A stretch of DNA of 64,000 nt from Pseudomonas fluorescens (GCF_902497895.1 NZ_CABVHQ010000001.1:1-64000), one strand, 5' to 3'; shown: positions 27,556 to 39,122, numbered from the stretch's first letter. Program-made: numbers and translations. The notes: a model not told the origin generated them from the sequence alone.

Positions 27556-28161
27556 CCCGTAGCAGCTGCCGAAGGCTGCGCAGCAGTCGTGAGTTCGGTT
27601 ATCGCGTTTTAACAGGAAAACCCCGTCGGCAGGTTTTACGACCGCTTCGCGGCCGAACGCAGCCTGCGGCAGCTGCTACGAGTCGTGAGTTCGGTTATCG
27701 CGATTCAACAGGTGAACCGCGTCGGCAGGTTTTACGACCGCTTCGCGGCCGAACGCAGCCTGCGGCAGCTGCTACGAGTCGTGAGTTCGGTTATCGCGAT
27801 TCAACAGGTGAACCGCGTCGGCAGGTCTTACGACCGCTTCGCGGCCGAACGCAGCCTGCGGCAGCTGCTACGAGTCGTGAGTTCGGTTGTCGCGATTTAA
27901 CAGGTGAACCGCGTCGGCAGGTTTTACGACCGCTTCGCGGCCGAACGCAGCCTTCGGCGGCTGCTACGAGTCGTGAGTTCGGTTGTCGCGATTTAACAGG
28001 TGAACCGCGTCGGCAGGTTTTACGACCGCTTCGCGGCCGAACGCAGCCTTTGGCAGCTGCTACGAGTCGTGAGTTCGGTTGTCGCGATTTAACAGGTGAA
28101 CCGCGTCGGCAGGTTTTACGACCGCTTCGCGGCCGAACGCAGCCTGCGGCAGCTGCTACGA
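27556..28161. repeat. tandem array of six 96-bp REP-containing units
   Basis: After one REP arm in forward orientation (27556-27580), a 96-base unit starting GTCGTGAGTTCGGTT is repeated six times without spacers, at 27586, 27682, 27778, 27874, 27970 and 28066, ending at 28161. Each unit contains the palindrome CGACCGCTTCGCGGCCG and ends with the reverse REP arm GCAGCCTGCGGCAGCTGC or a variant of it. Unit 1 is the most divergent; the others differ by a few bases. It lies between the thioesterase promoter and the 3' end of the CHAD gene. The period is a multiple of three, which creates spurious open frames. Confidence 0.95.
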
Positions 28162-28220
28162 GGAGTGCGTCAGGAGTTGAGCGCGGCTTTCGGCCTGGGC
28201 CATGGTGTACGAAGAGCGCG

Positions 28221-28979
28221 TCAGGATTTGAAGCAAGTCGCGCTCAACTTGTCCAGCACGCGATCGGCGCGCTCTTCGGCCTTGGCCATGGTGGTTTGCC
28301 AGACCGCCACACACGGCAGTAAATCGGGCTCTTGCTCGGCTTTGGCCAGCCATTGCAAGCAATCATGCCAGTTGCCGAGCGAGTCTTGAGCGGCTTTCAG
28401 CCGTGGCATGGCCTGTTTGGGCAGGCGATCCAGTTCCGGATAGGCTTCGATGGCGTAACGCACACGCTTGATCAGCAGGCGCAAGCGATGCCGATCATGG
28501 GCCGGATCGTGCAACGCCTTATCCAGTTTCTTCCATTGCTTGGCCAGACGCTTTTCGATGCGCTGACGCAAACTTTTGAGCAAGCCCTGACGCTGGGAAG
28601 CGCGCAGAAAGCGCGGAAAGGCGTCGAGGATCAGGAACAGTTGCGCCAGCTGCGGGCTGTTCGCCACGTCGGGATAGGCTTTGGCCATTTGCAGCATACG
28701 GCGCTCGGCCGCTTCAGGCTGACCGTGGCTGTGCAGGTACGCGGCCAGGACTTCGCGGTCGCGCAAGGGTGTGGTCAAGTCGCCAACCGCAGCCGCCGCG
28801 GCCTCCAGTTGCTCGACACCGGGCAAACCGCGCAGAGGGCGCAACAGGCTGCGCAGACGGCGAACCGTGGTACGCAGGTCGTGCAGCGCTTCAGCATCGG
28901 TCAGCGCATTCAAGCGCGCCTGGCAGGCCAGCAAGCGAACTTCCAGGCCGAACAACCGAGCCACCAACCGGTCAATCAT
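28221..28979 (-). CDS. CHAD domain protein
   Basis: This 252-residue, all-helical, strongly basic protein has the CHAD layout. Its first half has LHDLRTTVRRLRSLLRPLRG (the conserved His and Arg helix) and its second half has RHRLRLLIKRVRYAIEAYPEL. CHAD domains bind inorganic polyphosphate through these His/Arg/Lys faces. There is no CYTH domain fused, so it is a stand-alone CHAD protein. Start ATG 28979 was chosen over the 9-residue longer frame. The 96-bp repeat array begins 59 bases downstream of its stop. Confidence 0.85.
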   Translation of the reverse strand: MIDRLVARLFGLEVRLLACQARLNALTDAEALHDLRTTVRRLRSLLRPLRGLPGVEQLEAAAAAVGDLTTPLRDREVLAAYLHSHGQPEAAERRMLQMAKAYPDVANSPQLAQLFLILDAFPRFLRASQRQGLLKSLRQRIEKRLAKQWKKLDKALHDPAHDRHRLRLLIKRVRYAIEAYPELDRLPKQAMPRLKAAQDSLGNWHDCLQWLAKAEQEPDLLPCVAVWQTTMAKAEERADRVLDKLSATCFKS

Positions 28980-29091
28980 AGGTTTACTCCATAGAGGCAG
29001 CCGCAAGGTTCAAGCGGCAAGCTTCAAGCTAACAGCCGGCGTGCATCGAGCTTGCGGCTTGCGGCTTGCAACTTGCAACTGCTCCTCTGCA

Positions 29092-29370
29092 TCACCGCCC
29101 CGCGCGGGACTCGCGGATGTAGAAGCGGGCTTTCTCGGCCTTTTTGGTACAGCCTTCGTACGCTTCGAACTGCTGCTGAGTCTTGGCCCCGGTCAACAAG
29201 GATAGTGCCTTGGAGTAACTGACGGTGCCCGCGAATCCTTCGACCTTGGCCAGGTCCAGTTCACGCCAGGCCGTATCAAGCTGACTGGCGCAACTGTCAC
29301 GGTACGCCGTTTTACCGGCACAACCGGCCAGAGCCAGCGCAATCAAAGGCAGACAGATCCAGGCTTTCAT
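29092..29370 (-). CDS. small lipoprotein
   Basis: This 92-residue protein has a signal peptide ending in the lipobox LAGC (Cys17 in LALAGCAGKT), so it should be lipid-anchored. The mature part is short, helical and has two further cysteines (DSCASQ and EGCTKK) that may form a disulfide. Start ATG 29370 has a GAGGTG site. The family is unknown. It lies upstream of the CHAD gene on the same strand with a 112-base gap. Confidence 0.75.
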   Translation of the reverse strand: MKAWICLPLIALALAGCAGKTAYRDSCASQLDTAWRELDLAKVEGFAGTVSYSKALSLLTGAKTQQQFEAYEGCTKKAEKARFYIRESRAGR

Positions 29371-29591
29371 CAATGACACCTCAACATAAAAAAATATTCG
29401 TGCACGTAAGACGGTAGGCCGCGCGAAAAGTGCCTTGCCCACCGCTGAAGAATGTAGCTGGCGCGAGAATACTCGCCTGCCGTCAGTGAGTGTCGAAAAA
29501 ACGACCCTGGGCCGCCACCAGCCAGCCACAATGATTGAAGCGGTACCCTTGATGGGTGCATTGTTGACGCATGTTCGAGAAGGGGCCAGTC

Positions 29592-30638
29592 ATGAAGAAG
29601 CGCGTCGCATTGGTACTGGGCTCGGGTGGAGCCAGGGGGTATGCCCATATCGGGGTGATCGAAGAGATCGAAAGACGCGGTTATGACATCGCCTGCATCG
29701 CCGGATGTTCCATGGGGGCAGTGGTGGGCGGAATCTATGCCGCCGGCAAGCTCAATGACTATCGGGACTGGATTGAAAGCCTGGACTACCTCGACGTATT
29801 GCGCCTGGTGGACGTCAGCTTTCGTCTCGGGGCGATCCGTGGGGAGAAGGTATTCGGGCAGATCCGCAAGATCGTCGGCGAAATCAATATCGAAGACCTG
29901 CGCATCCCCTACACGGCGGTGTGCACGGACCTGACCAACCAGCAGGAAATCTGGTTCCAGGAAGGCTGCCTGCATCAGGCCATGCGCGCCTCGGCGGCGA
30001 TTCCCAGCCTGTTCACCCCGGTGATGCAAGGCAATCGGATGCTGGTTGACGGCGGCCTGCTCAACCCGCTGCCGATCGTCCCGGTGGTCTCCAGCCACTG
30101 CGACCTGATTATCGCGGTCAACCTTAACTCAACCAACCAGCGCCACTATCAATTGCCGGTGATTCAGCGCCCCGCCGCGTTCAAGAGCCGGTTCGACAGT
30201 CTGATCAACTCCCTCGGTTCGCATTTGCCCTTTCGACGCAAGCCAGCCGAGCAGTTGTTGCTGCTCGAACAGGAGGCCATGCGCAGCGAGGCTGCCGACC
30301 TGAGCAACCCGTGGATCGAGTCCGCCGAACCGCAAGCCCAGCAACCGGCTGCCGCCCCGGAAATCGAAGGTGCAGGAGCGCCGAGGTCGGCCACCGGTTC
30401 GTTCATCATCGACAACGTCGGCCCAGCGTCGCTGCTGGATCTGATCAACCAGAGTTTCGAGGTGATGCAGACCTCCCTGGCGCAGTACAAAATCGCCGGT
30501 TATCCGCCGGATATCCTGATCAACGTGCCGAAGCGGGTGTGCCGGTTCTTCGAGTTCTACAAGGCCCCGGAGCTGATCGCCCTCGGCCGCGAGATCGCCC
30601 GGGATACGCTGGAACGGTATGAGAATGAGAAAAATTAA
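29592..30638 (+). CDS. patatin-like phospholipase (RssA/YchK type)
   Basis: This 348-residue serine hydrolase has the patatin catalytic dyad: Ser40 in GCSMG and Asp153 in DGG. The oxyanion-hole motif is GSGGARG at residues 10-16. The first about 200 residues match RssA-type proteins. A proline- and glutamate-rich linker (about 230-275) precedes a C-terminal extension ending in an acidic/basic helix, making it longer than RssA (about 300). It is probably a cytoplasmic or membrane-associated lipase. Start ATG 29592 gives MKKRVALVLGSGG. Confidence 0.88.
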   Translation: MKKRVALVLGSGGARGYAHIGVIEEIERRGYDIACIAGCSMGAVVGGIYAAGKLNDYRDWIESLDYLDVLRLVDVSFRLGAIRGEKVFGQIRKIVGEINIEDLRIPYTAVCTDLTNQQEIWFQEGCLHQAMRASAAIPSLFTPVMQGNRMLVDGGLLNPLPIVPVVSSHCDLIIAVNLNSTNQRHYQLPVIQRPAAFKSRFDSLINSLGSHLPFRRKPAEQLLLLEQEAMRSEAADLSNPWIESAEPQAQQPAAAPEIEGAGAPRSATGSFIIDNVGPASLLDLINQSFEVMQTSLAQYKIAGYPPDILINVPKRVCRFFEFYKAPELIALGREIARDTLERYENEKN

Positions 30639-30639
30639 A

Positions 30640-30743
30640 GATCAAAAGATCGCAGCCTGCGGCAGCTCCTACGCCGACCGCGCATACTGCAGATATCGAG
30701 GCGAACACAAAACCATAGGAGCTGCCGCAGGCTGCGATCTTTT
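30640..30743. repeat. REPIN
   Basis: Inverted REP arms enclose a 41-base loop between the convergent patatin and kdpE genes. The distal arm begins ATAGGAGC, with A for the usual G, a one-base decay. Confidence 0.85.
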
Positions 30744-30755
30744 CAGGATCGACAC

Positions 30756-31451
30756 CTAACTCAAGACATCCAACAACCGATACCCCACCCCCGCCTCGGT
30801 CACGATAAACCTCGGTTGTGTCGGGTCGTCCGCCAGTTTCTGCCGCAAATGTCCGACCACAATCCGCAGGTAATGGCTGTCCTCGGTATGGGTCGGGCCC
30901 CAGATGTCCTTGAGCAATTGCTGTTGGGTGATGACCCGTCCCGGATGCCGCGCCAGTTGCGCCAGCACTGCGTATTCCTTGCGGGTCAGGGCCACTTCGT
31001 GGCCATCCAGCAGTACCCGGCGATAGGCCAGGTCGACGGTCAGCGGGCCGAAATTGAGCGCCGCTTCCCGGGCTTCGCCCGTCGGGGCCTGACGCAGCAA
31101 GGCGCGCACCCGGGCGAGGAATTCCTGAATGCCGAACGGCTTGGTCACGTAGTCGTTGGCACCGCCATCCAGTGCTTCGACTTTCTGCCCTTCGTTCGCG
31201 CGCACCGACAGTACCAGCACCGGCACCGTCGACCATTCGCGAAACTCACGCAGCACCTGTTGCCCGTCCATGTCCGGCAGGCCGAGGTCAAGCACTAGCA
31301 GGTCCGGTTTGTTCAGTGCGGCCTGGGCCAGGCCTTCGCTGCCGCTGCCGGCTTCAAGGACTTTGTAGCCTTGGGAGACCAGGCTGATGCGCAGGAATTT
31401 GCGGATCTGCGGTTCGTCGTCGATGACCAAAATGGTCGCGGTCTGGCTCAT
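30756..31451 (-). CDS. kdpE: response regulator KdpE
   Basis: This 231-residue OmpR-family regulator has an N-terminal receiver (DDE acidic pocket at 11-13, phospho-acceptor Asp55 in LVLDLGLPD, conserved Lys in VTKPFG). Its C-terminal winged-helix DNA-binding domain ends in YLRIVVGHLRQKLADDPTQPRFIVTEAGVGYRL. It receives phosphate from KdpD and activates kdpFABC when potassium is limiting or turgor falls. It is the last gene of the kdp cluster, 36 bases after kdpD, so the two are probably co-transcribed. Confidence 0.95.
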   Translation of the reverse strand: MSQTATILVIDDEPQIRKFLRISLVSQGYKVLEAGSGSEGLAQAALNKPDLLVLDLGLPDMDGQQVLREFREWSTVPVLVLSVRANEGQKVEALDGGANDYVTKPFGIQEFLARVRALLRQAPTGEAREAALNFGPLTVDLAYRRVLLDGHEVALTRKEYAVLAQLARHPGRVITQQQLLKDIWGPTHTEDSHYLRIVVGHLRQKLADDPTQPRFIVTEAGVGYRLLDVLS

Positions 31452-31487
31452 TAATTCCGGTCGCGGCAGGGAAAGATCCCAAGGGTA

Positions 31488-34139
31488 TCAGGCTTCACTT
31501 TCAAAACCCGGCTGTTCCTGCAAGGGTAGATGCAGAGTGATGCAGGTGCCGCGGCCGTCGATGCCGTCGGCGACGCTGATTCGCCCGCCATGGGCGCCGA
31601 CCATGCCCTGACAGATCGCCAGCCCCAGCCCCGTGCCCTGCCCGCCCCGGTCACCGCGAGCGGCGGTGTAGAACATGTCGAAAATCTTTGCCCGCTCCGC
31701 TTGCGGAATGCCGGGGCCTTCGTCGCTCACGGAAAAAAACAGCTCACTGTCAGTCGCACCGGCACTCAATTGCACACGCCCCTGAGGCGGTGAAAAGCGC
31801 GCAGCGTTTTCCAGCACGTTGACCAAAGCCTGTTCGATCAGCGCGGCGTGAACGTAGAGCAACGGCAATTCCCCCGGCACCTCGGTGCTGACCTGCAACG
31901 GCGCCAGCACCGCGCGCAAGCGGTTCAGCGCACTGCCGACGATATCTGCCGGCGACACCCAGTCCCGCGCCAGCTTCATGCCACCGTGGCCCAGACGAGT
32001 CATGTCCAGCAGGTTCTGGATATAGCGATCCAGCCGCTCGGCTTCATCGCGAGTGCCTTCGAGCAGTTCACGGCGGTCCTCCAGCGGGATCGCTTCGCCC
32101 AGGGCCAGCAAGCTGTCGATGCTGCCGCGCATGGACGTCAGCGGCGTGCGCAAATCGTGGGACACCGAAGCCAGCAAGGCGCTGCGCAATTGCTCGGTCT
32201 CGCCATGCAGGCGTGCCGCCTCCAGATCCTCGGCCAATTGCGCCCGGGCCAGGGCCTGAGCCAACGGCTGGCTCAAGGCGGTCAACAAACGACGGCGCTG
32301 ACCGCTGAGTGGCTGGCCGTCTTTGCTGCACACGCCGAGCAACCCCAGCGGGCCCTCTTCCACCGACAACGGCCACCACCACCAGCGCCCGAACGGCAAG
32401 GTGCCGGTGCCCCTGCCCGCCGGTTGATCGTGTTGCCAGGCCCAGTCGGCGGCGGCGCGCTCGGTTTCGGAAAACTGCTGCGGGCCGCCGGTTTCGACCT
32501 TCCAGCTGCTCGGTCCGTCGCGATTGAGCAGGCACAGTTGCAGATCGTTCCAGCCATTGAGGTGCTGGGCGGCGGCGCTGACCACTGCCTGGCGGTCGGT
32601 GGCCGCGGTCAGTTTGCGCGACAGGTCGAGCAGTTCGCTGGTCTCTTCCTGGGTATCGCGCAGGGCCTGCAACTGCCGACGCTGGCGCGCCGCGAGGTTG
32701 CCGGTGAGGGCCGCCATCAGCAGGAAAAACAGCAAGGTCAGGACGTCTTCTTCGCGCTGGATGCTTAAGGAGAAATTCGGCGAAATGAACAAAAAATCGT
32801 AGGTCAGGAACGACAACGCCGCACAGGCCAGGGCCGGGCCGGGACTGCTGCGCACCGCCACCAGCAGCACTGCGGCGAGGAATACCAGCGAGATGTTCGG
32901 CAGCGGCAACACACTGACCACCGCCCAGGCCAGGGCGCTGGCCAGTACCGTCGCCAGCACCGCCAGCCCATAGTCGAACCAGACCAGCGAATGCGCCGCA
33001 CGCATGCGCGGCACCGGTTGGTCGGCTTCACTGTCGAGGACGTTGATTTCCAGCCCTCGCGCATCGCGCAACAGCCGTGAGGCCAAACCGCCGCCGAACA
33101 GCCGACGGCGCAAACGCGGCCGCGACTGCCCGACCAGCAGCAGGCTGGCACGGCGTTCGGCGGCGTGTTGGATCAAGGTTTTCGCGACCTCGCCGGCCCG
33201 CAACAACACCACTTCACCGCCCAGACGTTCGGCCAGTTGCTGGGCACTTTGCAAGCGTAAACGCGACTGCTCGTCGCGCACGCTGCCGTTATCCACATGC
33301 ACCAGGCTCCAGGGCAAATGCCGGCGCTGGGCGACCCGACTGGCGTGGCGCACCAGGCGTTCGGCCTGGGCATCGCCATCGATCCCCACCAACAGGCGTC
33401 CGCGCACCGCTGGTGCCGCCTGGCCCAATTGGCGGTAACCCTGGGTCAAATCATCATCTACCTGGGCCGCGGCGGTCTGCATCGCCAGCTCACGCAAGGC
33501 GGTGAGGTTGGTCTGGGTGAAGAACGCGTCGATCGCCGCCCGCGCCTGTTCCGGCACGTAGACCTTGCCCTCGCGCAAACGCTCCAGCAGTTCCCGGGGT
33601 GGCAGGTCGATCAGCAGCAGTTCGTAGGCTTCCTGGAGTACCCAGTCGGGCAAGGTTTCGCGGACCTGCACCCCAGTAATGCCGCGTACCTGATCGTTAA
33701 GGCTTTCCAGATGCTGGACGTTGACCGTGGTGAACACATCGATGCCGGCGGCCAACAGTTCCTGGATGTCTTGCCAGCGCTTGGCGTGGCGGCTGCCGGG
33801 TGCATTGGTATGTGCCAGTTCGTCCACCAGTGCCAGCGTTGGCCTGGCCTTGAGCAGGCCATCGAGGTCCATCTCTTCGAGCATCACCCCGCGGTATTCC
33901 GAGCGCAGCAACGGCTGCTGCGGCAAACCACCGAGCAGCGCCTCGGTTTCCGCGCGACCGTGGGTTTCCACCACACCGACCAGGAGTTTCACCCCCTGAC
34001 GTAATTGGGTGTGGGCTGCCTGCAGCATGGCGTAGGTCTTGCCGACCCCAGGGGCGGCGCCGAGGAAGACCTTGAGCCGGCCACGACCGTCGCGGGGCAA
34101 GTCTGCTAACAGCGCGTCGGCGCGGCCGGAGTCACTCAT
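31488..34139 (-). CDS. kdpD: sensor histidine kinase KdpD
   Basis: This 883-residue inner-membrane sensor has an N-terminal KdpD domain with Walker A FLGAAPGVGKT (27-35) and LVDELAHTN. A USP-like domain (~250-370), four transmembrane helices (DUF4118, ~395-490) and a GAF-like region follow. The kinase core has the H-box SVSHDLRTP (His near 661), N-box NVLENAARFSP and G-boxes GPGIP and GTGLGLAI. It senses potassium and ionic conditions and phosphorylates KdpE. Unlike in E. coli, kdpD does not overlap kdpC: a REPIN with tandem repeats separates them by 261 bases. Confidence 0.96.
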   Translation of the reverse strand: MSDSGRADALLADLPRDGRGRLKVFLGAAPGVGKTYAMLQAAHTQLRQGVKLLVGVVETHGRAETEALLGGLPQQPLLRSEYRGVMLEEMDLDGLLKARPTLALVDELAHTNAPGSRHAKRWQDIQELLAAGIDVFTTVNVQHLESLNDQVRGITGVQVRETLPDWVLQEAYELLLIDLPPRELLERLREGKVYVPEQARAAIDAFFTQTNLTALRELAMQTAAAQVDDDLTQGYRQLGQAAPAVRGRLLVGIDGDAQAERLVRHASRVAQRRHLPWSLVHVDNGSVRDEQSRLRLQSAQQLAERLGGEVVLLRAGEVAKTLIQHAAERRASLLLVGQSRPRLRRRLFGGGLASRLLRDARGLEINVLDSEADQPVPRMRAAHSLVWFDYGLAVLATVLASALAWAVVSVLPLPNISLVFLAAVLLVAVRSSPGPALACAALSFLTYDFLFISPNFSLSIQREEDVLTLLFFLLMAALTGNLAARQRRQLQALRDTQEETSELLDLSRKLTAATDRQAVVSAAAQHLNGWNDLQLCLLNRDGPSSWKVETGGPQQFSETERAAADWAWQHDQPAGRGTGTLPFGRWWWWPLSVEEGPLGLLGVCSKDGQPLSGQRRRLLTALSQPLAQALARAQLAEDLEAARLHGETEQLRSALLASVSHDLRTPLTSMRGSIDSLLALGEAIPLEDRRELLEGTRDEAERLDRYIQNLLDMTRLGHGGMKLARDWVSPADIVGSALNRLRAVLAPLQVSTEVPGELPLLYVHAALIEQALVNVLENAARFSPPQGRVQLSAGATDSELFFSVSDEGPGIPQAERAKIFDMFYTAARGDRGGQGTGLGLAICQGMVGAHGGRISVADGIDGRGTCITLHLPLQEQPGFESEA

Positions 34140-34180
34140 GCTGGTTTCGCCTTGTACGTCTTGAGATTGGTTTATGCCCG

Positions 34181-34397
34181 AAAAGATCGCAGCCTGCGGC
34201 AGCTCCTACAGGATCGGCGTCACCCTTATCAACCGGGTGTAGCGGTCCATGATCGGCGTCACCCTTATCAACCGGGTGTAGCGGTCCATGATCGGCGTCA
34301 CCCTTATCAACCGGGTGTAGCGGTCCATGATCGGCGTCACCCTTATCAACCGGGTGTACGCGGTCATTGTAGGAGCTGCCGCAGGCTGCGATCTTTT
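34181..34397. repeat. REPIN with four tandem 39-bp units in its loop
   Basis: REP arms at 34181-34210 and 34369-34397 enclose four head-to-tail copies of a 39-base unit beginning GATCGGCGTCACCCTT, at 34212, 34251, 34290 and 34329. The first three are identical and the fourth differs near its end (GTACGCGGTCAT). Each unit contains the small inverted pair CACCC/GGGTG. It fills the gap between kdpC and kdpD and ends 4 bases past the kdpC stop. Confidence 0.95.
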
Positions 34398-34400
34398 GAT

Positions 34401-34946
34401 CTACAGCTGTTGCAGCGCGATATTCAAGGCCAGCACATTCACCACCGGCGGCCCCACCAGAGGCCGCTCGACATGGGCATCGACCAGCTGTTGCACAGTG
34501 GCAACCGGCAGGTTGCGGGCGGCCGCGACCCGCGCCAGTTGATAGGCAATCGCCGCCGGTGGCAAGTGTGGATCAAGGCCGCTGCCGGAGGTAGTGAGCA
34601 ACGCCAACGGCACCGCCCCCTGCCCCGGCACCAACTGCTTGTTGGCCTCCTCAATTACCCGGGTAGCCAGCGCCGGATTGCTCGGCGCCAGGTTGCTGGC
34701 GCTGCTCGATACCGTGGCAAAGGCACCCGCCGATGGCCGCGGATGGAACCAGGCATCACCGCTGAAATCCTGGGCGATCAGCGCCGAGCCGCGGACCTTG
34801 CCGTCGGCATCGCGTACCAGGCTGCCATTGGCCTGATCCGGGAATGCCAGCTGGGCTATCCCGGTGACCACCAATGGGTAGGCGATGCCGGTGATCAGGG
34901 TCATCAGGACCAGCAGGCTCAGGGCCGGACGTATCATTGTGGACAT
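34401..34946 (-). CDS. kdpC: potassium-transporting ATPase subunit KdpC
   Basis: This 181-residue subunit has a single N-terminal membrane helix (about 6-30, [19 protein letters not shown]) and a periplasmic domain with the typical GSALIAQ, FHPRPSA and ASNLAPSNP segments. It assembles with KdpA and KdpB and raises ATP affinity. Start ATG 34946 follows AGGA; the 16-residue longer frame is not family-like. The usual C-terminal VLALNIAL is present, so the gene is intact despite the adjacent repeat. Confidence 0.95.
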   Translation of the reverse strand: MSTMIRPALSLLVLMTLITGIAYPLVVTGIAQLAFPDQANGSLVRDADGKVRGSALIAQDFSGDAWFHPRPSAGAFATVSSSASNLAPSNPALATRVIEEANKQLVPGQGAVPLALLTTSGSGLDPHLPPAAIAYQLARVAAARNLPVATVQQLVDAHVERPLVGPPVVNVLALNIALQQL

Positions 34947-34991
34947 TTCAGAATCCTCGATTCGGAAGAATTGTGGTGTGTCAGGGGAATC

Positions 34992-35215
34992 CACCCCTCA
35001 CCCTAACCCTCTCCCCAAAGGGGCGAGGGGACTGACCGCGGTGTTTTTTAGAAGTACTGCGACCTGAAACTTCGAGTCGAACTCAGGTTTTGAACAGCAC
35101 AAAGATCGGCTCCCTTTCCCCGTACGACATAAATATCTACACAACTTTGAAATACGGTGAAGGACTGAGTCCGTATTTCAATGTTGTGCCCCTAGGGGAG
35201 AGGGTTGGATCTCAT
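34992..35215. repeat. nested inverted repeats between kdpB and kdpC
   Basis: Three structures are stacked in this 299-base gap. First is a REP-like CCCTCACCCTAACCCTCTCC element with a partner hairpin ending GGGGCGAGGGGAC (34992-35031). Second is a long inverted pair, GATCGGCTCCCTTTCCCC at 35104 against GGGGAGAGGGTTGGATC near 35210. Third, nested inside it, is a 17-bp stem ACAACTTTGAAATACGG (35140) / CCGTATTTCAATGTTGT (35171) with one mismatch and a 14-base loop. No coding potential is seen. A related fragment occurs near 49820-49965. Confidence 0.75.
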
Positions 35216-35245
35216 TTCAAACCAAAAGCTAGAGGCACCCCACCA

Positions 35246-37306
<2,061 letters not shown>

Positions 37307-37314
37307 CGGATCCC

Positions 37315-39024
37315 TCAGCTCTTCAGTCCAAAAGCGGCTTGGCCCAGGTGTTCAGCAACAGGCCCCAACGCCAGGGTCGGCAGGAACGTCAGGCCGCCCA
37401 CCAGCAAAATGGTCACGGCCAGCAAGGTCACGAATAGCGGACCATGGGTCGGGAAGCTGTTCTGGCCGATCGGCGCGGTTTTCTTCATGGCCAGGCTGCC
37501 GGCCAGGGCCAGCACCGGGAGGATGTAACCGAAGCGACCGATCAACATGCCCAGGCCGAGCATCAGGTTATGGAACGGCGTGTTGGCGCCCAGCCCGGCG
37601 AAGGCCGAACCGTTGTTGGCACTGGCCGAGGTATAGGCATAGAGCAACTGGCTGAAACCATGGGGACCTGGGTTAGTGATGGCCGCCGCCGGGCCGGGCA
37701 AGCTGGCGGCGATCGCACCGAGCACCAGCACGCCCACCGGCATCACCAGCAGAGTCACCACCAGCAACTGGACTTCCCTGGCCTGGAGTTTCTTGCCGAG
37801 GTATTCCGGGCTGCGGCCGATCATCAAGCCGGCGAGGAACACCGCGATCAGCACGTTGAGCAGCATGCCGTAGAGCCCGGCACCGACGCCGCCGAAGATC
37901 ACCTCGCCGACCATCATATTGACCAGCGCGACCATCCCGCTCAGTGGGTTGAGGCTGTCGTGCATGCCATTCACCGAACCATTGGACGCCGCGGTGGTAG
38001 TCACCGACCACAGCACCGTGGCGGTAGTGCCGAAGCGCGTTTCCTTGCCTTCCAGCGGCGCGGTGTGTTCGACCGCAACGTGGTCCAGGCTCGGATTCGG
38101 CTGGTACTCGGCCCACAGCGAAGTGGCACCGCCGATCAGGAACAGCGCCAGCATGCAGGCGATGATCGCCCGGCTCTGACGCAGGTCCTTGACGTAATGG
38201 CCGAAGGTGAACACCAGCGCCACCGGGATCAGAATGATCGACGCGACTTCGAACAGGTTGCTCCAGGCCGTCGGGTTCTCGAACGGATGGGCCGAGTTGA
38301 CGCCGAAGAAGCCACCACCGTTGGTACCCAGTTGCTTGATCGCAATCTGGCTGGCTGCCGGGCCCAGCGCAATCACTTGATCCACCCCTTGCAGGGTCAG
38401 CGCATTCACGTAGTGGCCGAAGGTTTGTGGTACGCCCTGCCAGACCAGGAACAGCGCCAGCAACAGGCACAACGGCAACAGGCCGTAGAGGGTGGCGCGG
38501 GTCATGTCGACCCAGAAATTACCCAGGGTTTGCGCCGAACGCCGGCCGATGCCGCGACACAGGGCCACCAGCACCGCGAGGCCGGTGGCGGCGCTGACGA
38601 AGTTCTGCACGGTCAGGCCGACCATCTGGCTAAGATAGCTCAGCGAGGCTTCACCACTGTAGGCCTGCCAGTTGGTGTTGGTCATGAAACTGATGGCGGT
38701 GTTGAACGCCAGCGTCCACTCCTGACCCGGCAGGTGCTGCGGGTTGAGCGGCAAATAACCCTGCAACAACAGGATCAGAAACAGCAGCACAAAACCCGCG
38801 AGGTTAAAGGCGAGCAAGGCCAGGGTGTATTTCTGCCAGCTCTGTTCGGCCTGCGGATCGACCCCGGCCACTCGATAACAGCCGCGCTCCACTGGCCCGA
38901 GGACCGGCGTCAGCCAGGTGCGCTGGCCTTCCATCACCTTGTAGTAGAAGCGCCCGAGAAACGGCGCCGGTATCAACACCAGGGCGAAGAAGGCGAGGAT
39001 CAGTCCATAGTCATAACTGTGCAT
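37315..39024 (-). CDS. kdpA: potassium-transporting ATPase subunit KdpA
   Basis: This 569-residue channel-like membrane subunit, slightly longer than E. coli KdpA (557), selects and conducts potassium. The filter-type segment [20 protein letters not shown] and several other half-pore loops are visible, as is [15 protein letters not shown] at the start. ATG 39024 was chosen because the upstream frame (to 39342) runs over kdpF. kdpF ends 8 bases upstream, giving the usual tight kdpFAB arrangement. Confidence 0.96.
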   Translation of the reverse strand: MHSYDYGLILAFFALVLIPAPFLGRFYYKVMEGQRTWLTPVLGPVERGCYRVAGVDPQAEQSWQKYTLALLAFNLAGFVLLFLILLLQGYLPLNPQHLPGQEWTLAFNTAISFMTNTNWQAYSGEASLSYLSQMVGLTVQNFVSAATGLAVLVALCRGIGRRSAQTLGNFWVDMTRATLYGLLPLCLLLALFLVWQGVPQTFGHYVNALTLQGVDQVIALGPAASQIAIKQLGTNGGGFFGVNSAHPFENPTAWSNLFEVASIILIPVALVFTFGHYVKDLRQSRAIIACMLALFLIGGATSLWAEYQPNPSLDHVAVEHTAPLEGKETRFGTTATVLWSVTTTAASNGSVNGMHDSLNPLSGMVALVNMMVGEVIFGGVGAGLYGMLLNVLIAVFLAGLMIGRSPEYLGKKLQAREVQLLVVTLLVMPVGVLVLGAIAASLPGPAAAITNPGPHGFSQLLYAYTSASANNGSAFAGLGANTPFHNLMLGLGMLIGRFGYILPVLALAGSLAMKKTAPIGQNSFPTHGPLFVTLLAVTILLVGGLTFLPTLALGPVAEHLGQAAFGLKS

Positions 39025-39032
39025 AACCGCTC

Positions 39033-39122
39033 CTAGTTCCGATCCGCGCGCACCAGCGCAACCAGTAGATAAATGAACAGCCCCATTGCCAGCAGCAGTG
39101 ACACTCCGTCCAGAACGCTCAT
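39033..39122 (-). CDS. kdpF: KdpF, small stabilising subunit of the Kdp ATPase
   Basis: A 29-codon gene reads MSVLDGVSLLLAMGLFIYLL then VALVRADRN and stops at TAG. It has one hydrophobic helix followed by the conserved short basic/acidic tail of KdpF. KdpF is a lipid-like single-helix peptide that stabilises KdpFABC in the inner membrane. A GGAGA site lies 7 bases before the ATG. It is the first gene of the operon and is easily missed because of its size. Confidence 0.93.
   Translation of the reverse strand: MSVLDGVSLLLAMGLFIYLLVALVRADRN

Noticed and set aside
27586..28161. CRISPR array
   Set aside because: Units are contiguous and near-identical with no unique spacers, and no cas genes are present. 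The same holds for the 39-bp units at 34212.
27685..28389. Open frames running through the 96-bp array, with a repeated protein sequence
   Set aside because: The unit length is a multiple of three, so frames stay open by arithmetic; no start signal, and the DNA is explained as REP repeats.
34221..34360. Coding repeat (RRHPYQPGVAVHD-like) upstream of kdpD
   Set aside because: The repeated peptide comes from the 39-bp DNA unit inside a REPIN; there is no gene signal.
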